Source of the DNA: SLST01 sp046538735
GTDB taxonomy: Bacteria; Spirochaetota; Spirochaetia; DSM-27196; SLST01
Length of the DNA: 27,041 nt
Direction of reading: 5' to 3'
Assembly (NCBI GenBank): GCA_046538735.1
Contig: JBKHII010000041.1
Coordinates: forward strand, 1-27,041
The notes below the pieces were generated by a model, which had not been told where the DNA came from, did no database searches, and saw only the letters and a list, made by a program, of their open reading frames with translations. This document shows positions 20,472 to 27,041 of this stretch, piece after piece. Each line of letters starts with the position of its first letter. Within the stretch, counting starts at the first letter, position 1. A program made the position numbers and the translations under genes.

Positions 20472-23400
20472 TGAACGTGAAGCGTTCGAGGCGGATTCTC
20501 CTGGCGCTGAGTGCAGCATTCGTGCTGCTCTCGGTCGGCTCCTGCCGGATCGCAGGCGAGCGGCGCATGCCCGAAGACGTGCTCTATCTCAACCTTCTGT
20601 GGCATCAGCACCAGCCGCTCTACTACCAGGATCCCGAGACCGGGATCTATTCCCGTCCGTGGGTCCGTGTCCACTCCACGAAGAGCTATTACGATATGGC
20701 CGCGATCCTCAGGGAGTATCCTGAGGTTCGGGTCACCTTCAACCTCACGCCCGTTCTCCTGCGTCAGATCGACGATTACGTCAACGGCGCGAAGGATCGC
20801 TACTGGGTCATTGCGGAGAAGGATCCGTCCGAGCTGACGAACGAGGAGAAACGCTTCATTCTCGAACGGTTCTTCGATGCGAATCACGAAACCATGATCG
20901 GGCGCTTCCCGCGTTACGTGGAGTTGCTGGAACGCAAGGACTCGATCGATACGCGAACGATCGAAGGGATTGCCGCGTTCAGCGATCAGGACTATCTCGA
21001 TCTGCAGGTGTTCTTCAATCTGGTGTGGTTCGACCCGATGTTCCTCGAAGAGGAACCGCTTGCCTCGCTCGTGGAGAAGGCGGGCGGATACACGCAGGAG
21101 GACAAGGAGGTGCTCTTCGCGGAGGTTGAGCGGGTCATTCGTGAGGTTGTTCCGATTCACCGCGAGCTCCAGGACGACGGTCGAATCGAGGTCATCACGA
21201 CTCCCTACGCCCATCCGATTCTGCCGCTCGTGTTCTCCACGAGTCTCGCGGCAGTCGGCGACCCCACGGCCGAGCTCCCGGACGAGTTCTACTATCCCAA
21301 CGACGCGGTCGCGCATCTCGAGCGAAGCGTTGAGGTCTACCGAAGCCACTTCGGCCGCGACCCGGTGGGTCTCTGGCCCGCCGAAGGCGCGGTTGCGCAG
21401 GAGATCGTGAAGATGGTCGGCGACGCCGGCTACCGATGGATGGCAAGCGGAGAGCCGGTCCTGGCGCGGAGCATCGGTATGGACGGATTCGTTCGCGACG
21501 CGACCGACACCGTCACGAACGCCGATGCGCTCTATCGCCCGTACGTCGTAGAGCCGGGGAGGGGAGAGCCGGTCGCGATCGTCTTCCGGGACCTTCGGCT
21601 CTCCGATCTGATCGGGTTCGAGTACTCCGGGACTCCCGCGGAGGCGGCCGCCGCGGACTTCATGCGCCGGCTCGAGAACATCCGGTCGCGTCTCCTGGAG
21701 GAGACGGGCGGCGAGGGCGGCCCCCACCTCGTGAGCGTGATCCTGGACGGAGAGAACGCGTGGGAGCACTACCCGAACGACGGCAAGGAGTTCCTGCACG
21801 CGCTCTATCGAGAGCTCAGCGAGTCGGAGACGGTGCGGACCACCACCGTGACCGAGTTCATGGAGGCGTTCCCGGATCAGCGGCGGATCGACGACTTGTG
21901 GCCCGGCGCGTGGTTCTCGTCCGACTACAGCACGTGGATCGGTGAGCGCGAGGAGACCAAGGCGTGGAACCTGCTTGGACGCGTTCGGAGCTTTCTCGCC
22001 GCGTACGACATGCGGAACCGTCGGGAGACGACCCCGGAGCGGCTCGCCGAGGCGCAGGACTACATGTACCTGGCGGAGGGCTCGGACTGGTTCTGGTGGT
22101 ACGGAAACGATCAGGACTCCGGGCAGGATGAGTACTTTGACGAGGCATACCGCGAGTTGCTGGCGAACGTGTTCCGCGCGCTGGACGAGCCGGTGCCCGA
22201 CTACCTGCGTGTGCCGATCATCCCCGAGCGACCCGAGCCGCCCTCGCGGAGTCCCGGCGGGATCGTCACTCCCCGTGTGGACGGTGTGCTCTCCCCGCAG
22301 GAGTGGGCGAGCGCCGGATACTACCGGAACTCCGGAAGCGCACAGGCGCGGGGCGCCGACGTGCTGGACGAGTTGCGGTACGGCTTCGACCGTGAGCACC
22401 TTTTCGTCGCGATGACGACGGCGGTCGCCACCGACGAGGCGCTCGGCCGCGGCGCGATCCACCTCTATCTGGGCTACCCGGGTCAGGTCGGCGCCACGCC
22501 GTTCGTGGACTCCGACGTCTCGACGCTCGTGGGGTTTGACGCCGGCGTCTATCTGGAGCTGACGGCTGAGGGTGTGTCCGTCGTCCGGCACACGGCCGAT
22601 GGGCGATGGGAGTCCGGAGACGAGCGCGTCACCGCGGGCGCGGGGGATCGGACGATCGAGCTCTCCATTCCGCTCTCTCTCTTCGGCGACGTCGAGAGCG
22701 GCGACGAGATTTCGTTTCGGGCGTTCACCGTTGAGCGAGGAGAGGTCCTTGACCGGCTCCCCGCTTCGGGCCCGGGCCGCGGGAACGTTCCGGATCTCGG
22801 GCGCGGGGTTCTCGTGTTGAGCGTGCAGGATCCCGTGGGCGACGACTACGGCCCCGGCACATACACGTACCCCACCGACGCGGTGTTCGCACCGGGCAGC
22901 TTTGACATCACCGAGTTCATGGTCGAGGACGAAGAGGAGTACGTGAAGTTCACCGTTCGTTTGAACGCTCCGATTCAGAATCCGTGGGGATCGGCCACGA
23001 ATCTCTCCCTGCAGACGATCGACATCTACGTGGACAGAGACCCGGGGGCCGGAACCGGCTCACGGCTTCTGCTCGAGGGAAGGAACGCTGCGCTCCCGGC
23101 GGAACACGGCTGGGAGTATGCGCTCTGGGTGGAAGGCTGGAATCAGAAGGTGCTCACTCCTCGCGATCCGCAGGACCCTGCCTCGCCTCCGATTGAGTTG
23201 AGCGGCGCTCCGCTCAAGGTCCGCGTGGACGCCGAGGCGGGAACGGTCGTGATTCGCGCTCCCAAGGAGATCGTCGGGGCGAGTCCCGCCGACTATGGGT
23301 ACACGCTCGTCGTGCTCAGTCAGGAGGGCTATCCCTCCTCAGGTGTCCGGCGGGTGCGCGACGTGGGTCCAACGAGCGCTCAATGGGAGGTCGGCGGAGC

Positions 23401-23566
23401 TCCGGACGACGTGAACCACACACGGATCCTGGACATGGCCGTCCCGGCAGCGAGTCCGCGAACGCAGGCCGAGCTCCTGTCGCAGTATCAGAGCGTGAGC
23501 GGCGGACGGGTTGATGCGCTGGACCCCGATGACTTCCCAACGGCGTATCTCAACACCGTGGAGTAG
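20468..23566 (+). CDS. GH57 alpha-glucan hydrolase lipoprotein (amylopullulanase-like)
   Basis: A 1032-aa protein with a lipoprotein signal peptide (K-R-S-R-R, hydrophobic core, lipobox S-V-G-S-C at Cys26). The N-terminal 600 residues are a glycoside hydrolase family 57 domain: L-L-W-H-Q-H-Q-P-L-Y near the start, G-L-W-P-A-E-G with the presumed nucleophile Glu306, V-I-L-D-G-E-N-A-W-E with the presumed acid/base Asp427, and Y-S-T-W-I-G. Next comes a beta-sandwich region (V-D-G-V-L-S-P-Q-E-W) and a C-terminal domain resembling glucodextranase C (D-P-V-G-D-D-Y-G-P-G-T-Y-T-Y-P). It should cleave alpha-1,4 and perhaps alpha-1,6 glucans at the cell surface and supply MalE. The start ATG 20468 overlaps the malG stop; ATG 20471 is equally possible. 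Confidence 0.92.
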   Translation: MMNVKRSRRILLALSAAFVLLSVGSCRIAGERRMPEDVLYLNLLWHQHQPLYYQDPETGIYSRPWVRVHSTKSYYDMAAILREYPEVRVTFNLTPVLLRQIDDYVNGAKDRYWVIAEKDPSELTNEEKRFILERFFDANHETMIGRFPRYVELLERKDSIDTRTIEGIAAFSDQDYLDLQVFFNLVWFDPMFLEEEPLASLVEKAGGYTQEDKEVLFAEVERVIREVVPIHRELQDDGRIEVITTPYAHPILPLVFSTSLAAVGDPTAELPDEFYYPNDAVAHLERSVEVYRSHFGRDPVGLWPAEGAVAQEIVKMVGDAGYRWMASGEPVLARSIGMDGFVRDATDTVTNADALYRPYVVEPGRGEPVAIVFRDLRLSDLIGFEYSGTPAEAAAADFMRRLENIRSRLLEETGGEGGPHLVSVILDGENAWEHYPNDGKEFLHALYRELSESETVRTTTVTEFMEAFPDQRRIDDLWPGAWFSSDYSTWIGEREETKAWNLLGRVRSFLAAYDMRNRRETTPERLAEAQDYMYLAEGSDWFWWYGNDQDSGQDEYFDEAYRELLANVFRALDEPVPDYLRVPIIPERPEPPSRSPGGIVTPRVDGVLSPQEWASAGYYRNSGSAQARGADVLDELRYGFDREHLFVAMTTAVATDEALGRGAIHLYLGYPGQVGATPFVDSDVSTLVGFDAGVYLELTAEGVSVVRHTADGRWESGDERVTAGAGDRTIELSIPLSLFGDVESGDEISFRAFTVERGEVLDRLPASGPGRGNVPDLGRGVLVLSVQDPVGDDYGPGTYTYPTDAVFAPGSFDITEFMVEDEEEYVKFTVRLNAPIQNPWGSATNLSLQTIDIYVDRDPGAGTGSRLLLEGRNAALPAEHGWEYALWVEGWNQKVLTPRDPQDPASPPIELSGAPLKVRVDAEAGTVVIRAPKEIVGASPADYGYTLVVLSQEGYPSSGVRRVRDVGPTSAQWEVGGAPDDVNHTRILDMAVPAASPRTQAELLSQYQSVSGGRVDALDPDDFPTAYLNTVE

Positions 23567-23572
23567 CTCACG
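23556..23572 (+). other. Weak stop-codon hairpin after the GH57 gene
   Basis: CGTGGAG pairs with CTCACG if one G bulges, leaving the stop TAG (23564-23566) as the loop. It is short and imperfect, but shares the stop-in-loop layout of stronger hairpins in the window. Confidence 0.2.
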
Positions 23573-23593
23573 CTGAAAGGGTGCGTAGGTCGA

Positions 23594-24601
23594 ATGGGTA
23601 AGGTGACCATACACGACGTTGCCGAGCGCGCGGGGGTTTCGACCTCCACCGTGTCTCGCAGCTTCCACAATCACCCCCGGATCAGCGACGAGACGAAACG
23701 CCGTGTGCTGAGAGCGGCCCAGGAGCTCAACTACACGTGGCAGGAGCCTCCGGACTCGCTCGTTCTGAAGTCGCTCGGTGTGTTGCTCCCGCATTCGTCC
23801 GATGATCTGCTGCTCCACCCCTTCTTTCCGCTCGTGATGCGGGGAGTGAGCCTCCACGCGCAGAGCCGGGGATACGTGACGACCTACGGATTCTCCGGTG
23901 AGATGCCCGATCGCCTCCGGCTGCTCGAGCAGTTCGTCGCAACGGCTTCGGTCAGGGGCATCGTGCTGCTCGCCGCGTACCAGGAGGATCCGTGTGTGGA
24001 CTACCTCCTCGGCGAGCACGTGCCCTTCGTCGTGATCGGCCGACCGGAGCACGCCGGTGACGTCCTCTGGGTCGACAACGACAATTTCCACGCGATGTAC
24101 GACGTCGTGAATCGACTCATTCAAGCGGGCTGTCGCCGGATCGCGTTCCTGGGAGGGGCGGAGAACCTCAACGTGACTCACGATCGACTCGAAGGATATC
24201 GGATGGCGCTCGGCAACCGTGGCATCGGTCCCGACGCTCGTCTCGTGCGCTACGCCGGCGGTTTCAGCGAGTCGGACGGCTATCGAGCCATGGTCGAGCT
24301 TCTCGCGCCGGCTCGCCCGGACGGAGTCGTTGCCACGGACGATCTGCTCGCGCTCGGCGCGCTGAAAGCGCTCAGCGATTCCGGCCTTGGGCCGCTGCCG
24401 TGCGTGGGGTTCAACAACTGCCGGGAGGCCCGCGAGCACGTACCGAGCCTCTCGAGCGTTGAGATTCGGCCGGAGGAGCTCGGGCGGCATGCAGCCCGAC
24501 TCGTGATCGAGCGCATGGAGACCGGAACGGCGAGCGAGGATCACGTCATCGTGCCCACCCTGTTCGTGGGCAGAGAGACGACCGGACATGAATCGAACTG
24601 A
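23594..24601 (+). CDS. LacI-family transcriptional repressor of the maltodextrin operon
   Basis: A 335-aa LacI/GalR-type regulator. The N-terminal helix-turn-helix V-T-I-H-D-V-A-E-R-A-G-V-S-T-S-T-V-S-R is complete and is followed by the hinge. From about residue 60 there is a periplasmic-binding-protein-like effector domain (S-L-G-V-L-L-P, then V-V-I-G-R-P, V-D-N-D-N and I-A-F-L-G-G). It is expected to bind the 12-bp palindrome at 16658-16669 and release it when a maltodextrin-type sugar binds. The gene is fifth in the operon it should control, which would give autoregulation. ATG 23594 has an AGG 6 nt upstream, and 27 bp separate it from GH57. Its 3' end overlaps the GH13 gene by 14 nt. The hinge reads A-A-Q-E-L-N-Y, with Glu-Leu where many members have Leu-Gly. 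Confidence 0.93.
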   Translation: MGKVTIHDVAERAGVSTSTVSRSFHNHPRISDETKRRVLRAAQELNYTWQEPPDSLVLKSLGVLLPHSSDDLLLHPFFPLVMRGVSLHAQSRGYVTTYGFSGEMPDRLRLLEQFVATASVRGIVLLAAYQEDPCVDYLLGEHVPFVVIGRPEHAGDVLWVDNDNFHAMYDVVNRLIQAGCRRIAFLGGAENLNVTHDRLEGYRMALGNRGIGPDARLVRYAGGFSESDGYRAMVELLAPARPDGVVATDDLLALGALKALSDSGLGPLPCVGFNNCREAREHVPSLSSVEIRPEELGRHAARLVIERMETGTASEDHVIVPTLFVGRETTGHESN

Positions 24602-26477
24602 GGAACGAGACGCCTGGACTGCAACCGTTCACACGGACACGACGCCTCCGTGGATGATCCCCGAGTATCCGCTGCCGAACGACACCGTGACGGTCCGGAT
24701 CCGCATCTCGCGGGAAGCACCGGTCGAGTCCGTCTTCGTTCGCGCGATCCTGAACGGTGTTGATCGCGACGTTCCCGCTCCGCTGGAGCGCGAAGGCGAC
24801 CGGTTCGCATGGTATCGCGCGCTCTTCGTGATGAGTCAACCGTCGACCCACTTCCATATCCGGGTTCGAACGACCGACGGGCGGACGCTCTCCATCACGC
24901 GGTTGGGGCCGAGTTGGGTCTATCCGAACGAGGACCACGACTACACGGTGGACACGCGCTCGCGCACGCCGGAGTGGGTGCGCTCATCCGTGTTCTACCA
25001 GGTGTTCCCCGACCGATTCGCTCGCGGCGACCAGCACCTCGGCGTCGCGGACGGCGAGATCACCCGCGGCGAGTTCGCGAGCACGTCCATGGAGTGGGGC
25101 GACCGGCCGCTTCCGTACTCCGAAGGCGGATCGCTCGACTTCTTCAACGGAGACCTCCCCGGCATCGAGGCGAAGCTCGACTATCTCGCCGATCTCGGCG
25201 TGAGCGCGCTCTATCTCACGCCCATCTTCGCCGCCAAGACGAACCATCGCTACGACTGCCTGGACTACTTCTCGGTTGATCCGCACCTGGGCGGCGACGA
25301 GGCGCTCGTTTCGCTCCTGCGCGCGGCGCACGCTCGGGGAATCCGCATCGTGCTGGACGTCTCGATCAACCACGTGGGAGTCGAGCACCCGTGGGCGCGC
25401 GGGATGAAGGTCGGCGATCGACTCGTGCGGGTCGTGGCAGAGGACGAGGAAGGGCGGGCCGTCAACTGGGCCGGGGTGCCCGATCTCCTCAAGCTCGACT
25501 ACACCGTGGCCGAGCTCCGCGACACGATCTATCGGCGCCCCGATTCCGTTGTGCAGCGCTACCTGCGAGAACCGTTCCGGATCGACGGGTGGCGCTTCGA
25601 TGTCGCGAGCGAGACCGGTCGTCTCGGCGCGCAGCAGAACGGTCACGAGCTGTGGCGCGAGATACGAAGCGCGATCAAGGCAATCGACCCGGACGCCTAT
25701 ATCGTGGGCGAGCACTGGCACGACTCGTCTCGCTATCTGCAGGGCGACCAGTGGGACTCCGCGATGAACTACTTCGCCTGCGGGCGGGCGTTGCGAATGT
25801 GGCTCGGCGAGGAGGACCGGTTCGCGCGCGTGCCCGCGGTGGAGGCCGCGCCGGGCAGAAGAATCCGCGGTGACGAGCTCAAGGTGCTCCTCGACCAGCA
25901 CTTCACCCGCATACCGAGCGGCGCCGTCCACGCTCAATTCAACCTGATCGACAGCCACGACGTGACGCGCCTGCACACGAACGAGGCCGTCTTCGACTGG
26001 GCGCTCTACGAGGGAGTCGTGATGCTCGCGTTCCTGCTGCCGGGAACCTTCAGCATCTACTATGGAGACGAGGTCGGGATCGACGGTTCACTCGACGGAG
26101 ATCACGGGAAGCGCTACCCGATGCCGTGGGCGCGCGAGGCGTGGGACCGGCGGTTCCTCGAGCTCTACCGTTCGATGGCCGCCTTGAAGCGCGCGAGCGA
26201 CGTGCTGCACCGAGGAAGCTACCGCGTGCTTGACTGCGGTGACGACTATCTGGTCTACGCGCGGTTCACCGATGTGGAGGCGATCGTCCTGGTGTTGAAC
26301 CGCAGCGCGCAACGCCGCGAGCTCACCGTGAACGTGTCGTGCCTCGGAGTAACCGCCGTCACCCTGATCGGGCCGGGGGCCGCAACGCATGGGCGTGTGG
26401 ACCTTCGCGGCGAGACGCTCGCGTGCGAACCCGAACCGAAGCAGAGCCTCCTGCTGCGGTGCACGGTCGGGGAGTAG
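24588..26477 (+). CDS. GH13 neopullulanase / maltodextrin glucosidase
   Basis: A 629-aa alpha-amylase-family enzyme without a signal peptide, hence cytoplasmic. Residues 1-125 form an N-terminal beta-sandwich as in cyclomaltodextrinases, neopullulanases and MalZ (GH13 subfamilies 20/21). The barrel starts with V-F-Y-Q-V-F-P-D-R-F. Conserved regions are D-V-S-I-N-H (I), G-W-R-F-D-V-A-S-E with nucleophile Asp338 (II), V-G-E-H-W-H with acid/base Glu375 (III) and L-I-D-S-H-D with Asp458 (IV). M-P-W marks region V of these subfamilies. It would degrade imported maltodextrins or branched dextrins. The ATG overlaps the LacI-type gene by 14 nt, so translation is coupled. It is the last gene of the operon, followed by a strong hairpin. 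Confidence 0.95.
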   Translation: MNRTEERDAWTATVHTDTTPPWMIPEYPLPNDTVTVRIRISREAPVESVFVRAILNGVDRDVPAPLEREGDRFAWYRALFVMSQPSTHFHIRVRTTDGRTLSITRLGPSWVYPNEDHDYTVDTRSRTPEWVRSSVFYQVFPDRFARGDQHLGVADGEITRGEFASTSMEWGDRPLPYSEGGSLDFFNGDLPGIEAKLDYLADLGVSALYLTPIFAAKTNHRYDCLDYFSVDPHLGGDEALVSLLRAAHARGIRIVLDVSINHVGVEHPWARGMKVGDRLVRVVAEDEEGRAVNWAGVPDLLKLDYTVAELRDTIYRRPDSVVQRYLREPFRIDGWRFDVASETGRLGAQQNGHELWREIRSAIKAIDPDAYIVGEHWHDSSRYLQGDQWDSAMNYFACGRALRMWLGEEDRFARVPAVEAAPGRRIRGDELKVLLDQHFTRIPSGAVHAQFNLIDSHDVTRLHTNEAVFDWALYEGVVMLAFLLPGTFSIYYGDEVGIDGSLDGDHGKRYPMPWAREAWDRRFLELYRSMAALKRASDVLHRGSYRVLDCGDDYLVYARFTDVEAIVLVLNRSAQRRELTVNVSCLGVTAVTLIGPGAATHGRVDLRGETLACEPEPKQSLLLRCTVGE

Positions 26478-26493
26478 GCGGCGGTGCCGGGTC

Positions 26494-26519
26494 GGACTCG
26501 ACCGCCCGCGGTCGGGTCC
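26494..26519 (+). terminator. Hairpin terminator of the maltodextrin operon
   Basis: An 11-bp stem with one G-T wobble (GGACTCGACCG with CGGTCGGGTCC) and the loop CCCG, 16 nt after the GH13 stop. The downstream sequence has no real T-run, so efficiency as an intrinsic terminator is uncertain. Bases 26520-26766 contain nothing I can name. Confidence 0.55.
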
Positions 26520-26766
26520 CGTGGTTGTGCATGCGGTCTGCGGTCTGTTCCAGCAGGAGCCGCTGTTCGAACGTCAACCGGGAGTGGTAGGGGGAGATAA
26601 GCAACAACAAGCACTCACTGATTGAGACACTCGCTTGCAGCATGAGAGTGTCCAAGTACCTCGGTGCGCATTTCGCGTTCAAGGTGGACCGGAAGTCCGT
26701 CACCAACCGAGTTGGGCGAACCAAGGGGCTCTCGTGCATTGGTTTCTGAAGTAGGATACTGGTCCG

Positions 26767-26889
26767 GCAGAACACGTACTGCACAACGAGTTCTCGGCAG
26801 TCATTGAACGTGATGGAGAATGGTACATCGGAGAGTGTCCCGAGATTCCAGGCGCAAATGGCCAGGGAAAGAGCGTCGAGGAGTGCAAG
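26767..26889 (+). pseudogene. hicB: hicB antitoxin fragment
   Basis: In the frame of GAG 26788 the translation reads N-E-F-S-A-V-I-E-R-D-G-E-W-Y-I-G-E-C-P, then E-I-P-G-A-N-G-Q-G-K-S-V-E-E-C-K. This is the characteristic first half of HicB antitoxins, including P-E-I-P-G-A-N-G-Q-G. The expected initiator Met before H-N-E-F is CTG (26779-26781). After E-E-C-K-T-D (about 26895) the frame stays open but the protein no longer resembles HicB, so the helical second half and DNA-binding domain are lost. It joins the hicA fragment by what looks like an internal deletion. Confidence 0.6.
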
Positions 26890-26996
26890 ACAGACCCCGT
26901 ACCGGTGCGATGGAAGCCATCCCAAGACACACCGAGATCGCAAATCGCCTTGCCCGCGAGATCTGCCGGTCCCTGTCGATACCGGAGATTCCATAG
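26890..26996 (+). pseudogene. hicA: hicA toxin C-terminal fragment
   Basis: In a frame shifted by two bases from hicB, the sequence reads R-T-G-A-M-E-A-I-P-R-H-T-E-I-A-N-R-L-A-R-E-I-C-R-S-L, then S-I-P-E-I-P and stop TAG 26994-26996. This matches the C-terminal half of HicA/YcfA-type toxins (P-R-H-x-E-I and L-A-R-x-I-C-R-x-L). The N-terminal double-stranded-RNA-binding-like part with the catalytic His is missing. With the hicB piece it is a broken hicB-hicA locus and cannot make an active toxin. Confidence 0.6.
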
Positions 26997-27041
26997 ACTC
27001 TTCGGCCACAAGCGTGTTATTGGCGGTTTCTGCTTGAAGCG

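Noticed and set aside
20411..22591. Minus-strand frame of 726 codons opposite malG/GH57
   Set aside because: Composition typical of an antisense shadow in GC-rich DNA; the plus strand has clear GH57 motifs.
26530..26630. Minus-strand reading L-T-F-E-Q-R-L-L-L-E-Q recalling the first residues of IS30-type transposases
   Set aside because: The likeness covers about ten residues only, with no helix-turn-helix, DDE motif or terminal repeats.

Overview
The window is GC-rich bacterial DNA (well above 55% by eye), densely coded and without rRNA, tRNA, CRISPR or intact mobile elements. The gene content fits a free-living, motile, saccharolytic Gram-negative bacterium. It has a transmembrane chemoreceptor with a spirochaete-like signalling tip, an I-site-bearing diguanylate cyclase, an FHA protein, many lipoproteins and a full maltodextrin operon. 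I favour Spirochaetota, as an inference from protein style only.

Left part (1-9.7 kb). An FHA protein gene overlaps a class I PLP aminotransferase gene. A convergent ABC exporter pair of NatA/NatB type follows, with a 20-codon hydrophobic miniprotein gene (1743-1805, minus) just beyond it that carries its own promoter and Shine-Dalgarno sequence. Then come an unknown 79-aa protein, a DUF1707-like protein, a lipoprotein-type ChbG/YdjC deacetylase, a small membrane protein, a 3'-truncated aminoglycoside-phosphotransferase-like pseudogene, two overlapping lipoprotein genes, a LuxR-type regulator and a PfkB sugar kinase resembling FrlD.

Middle part (9.7-16.5 kb). A GAF-GGDEF diguanylate cyclase lies 10 bp upstream of the kinase and is divergent from a 637-aa methyl-accepting chemotaxis protein. 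A decayed stretch with a possible beta-carbonic-anhydrase fragment is followed by a 1081-aa SWIM-SNF2 helicase.

Right part (16.6-26.5 kb). One operon encodes alpha-glucan use: malE (lipoprotein), malF, malG, a GH57 lipoprotein with a glucodextranase-C-like tail, a LacI-family regulator and a GH13 neopullulanase/maltodextrin glucosidase. The genes overlap or nearly touch. The inferred flow is surface cleavage by GH57, capture by MalE, import by MalFG with an ATPase encoded elsewhere, cytoplasmic hydrolysis by GH13, and control by the LacI protein through a perfect 12-bp palindrome (16658-16669) between the -35 and -10 of the operon promoter. After the operon come a strong hairpin and a degraded hicB-hicA toxin-antitoxin remnant at the right edge.

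Three cross-cutting signals stand out. (1) At least five genes have a sigma70-like promoter whose -10 ends only 5-7 nt before the start codon, with no usable Shine-Dalgarno sequence; this suggests leaderless mRNAs. (2) An 11-bp hairpin capped by a cUUCGg tetraloop lies at the malE/malF junction, inside the first codons of malF. (3) Several genes end in perfect GC-rich hairpins that straddle or touch the stop codon and lack a U-tract.
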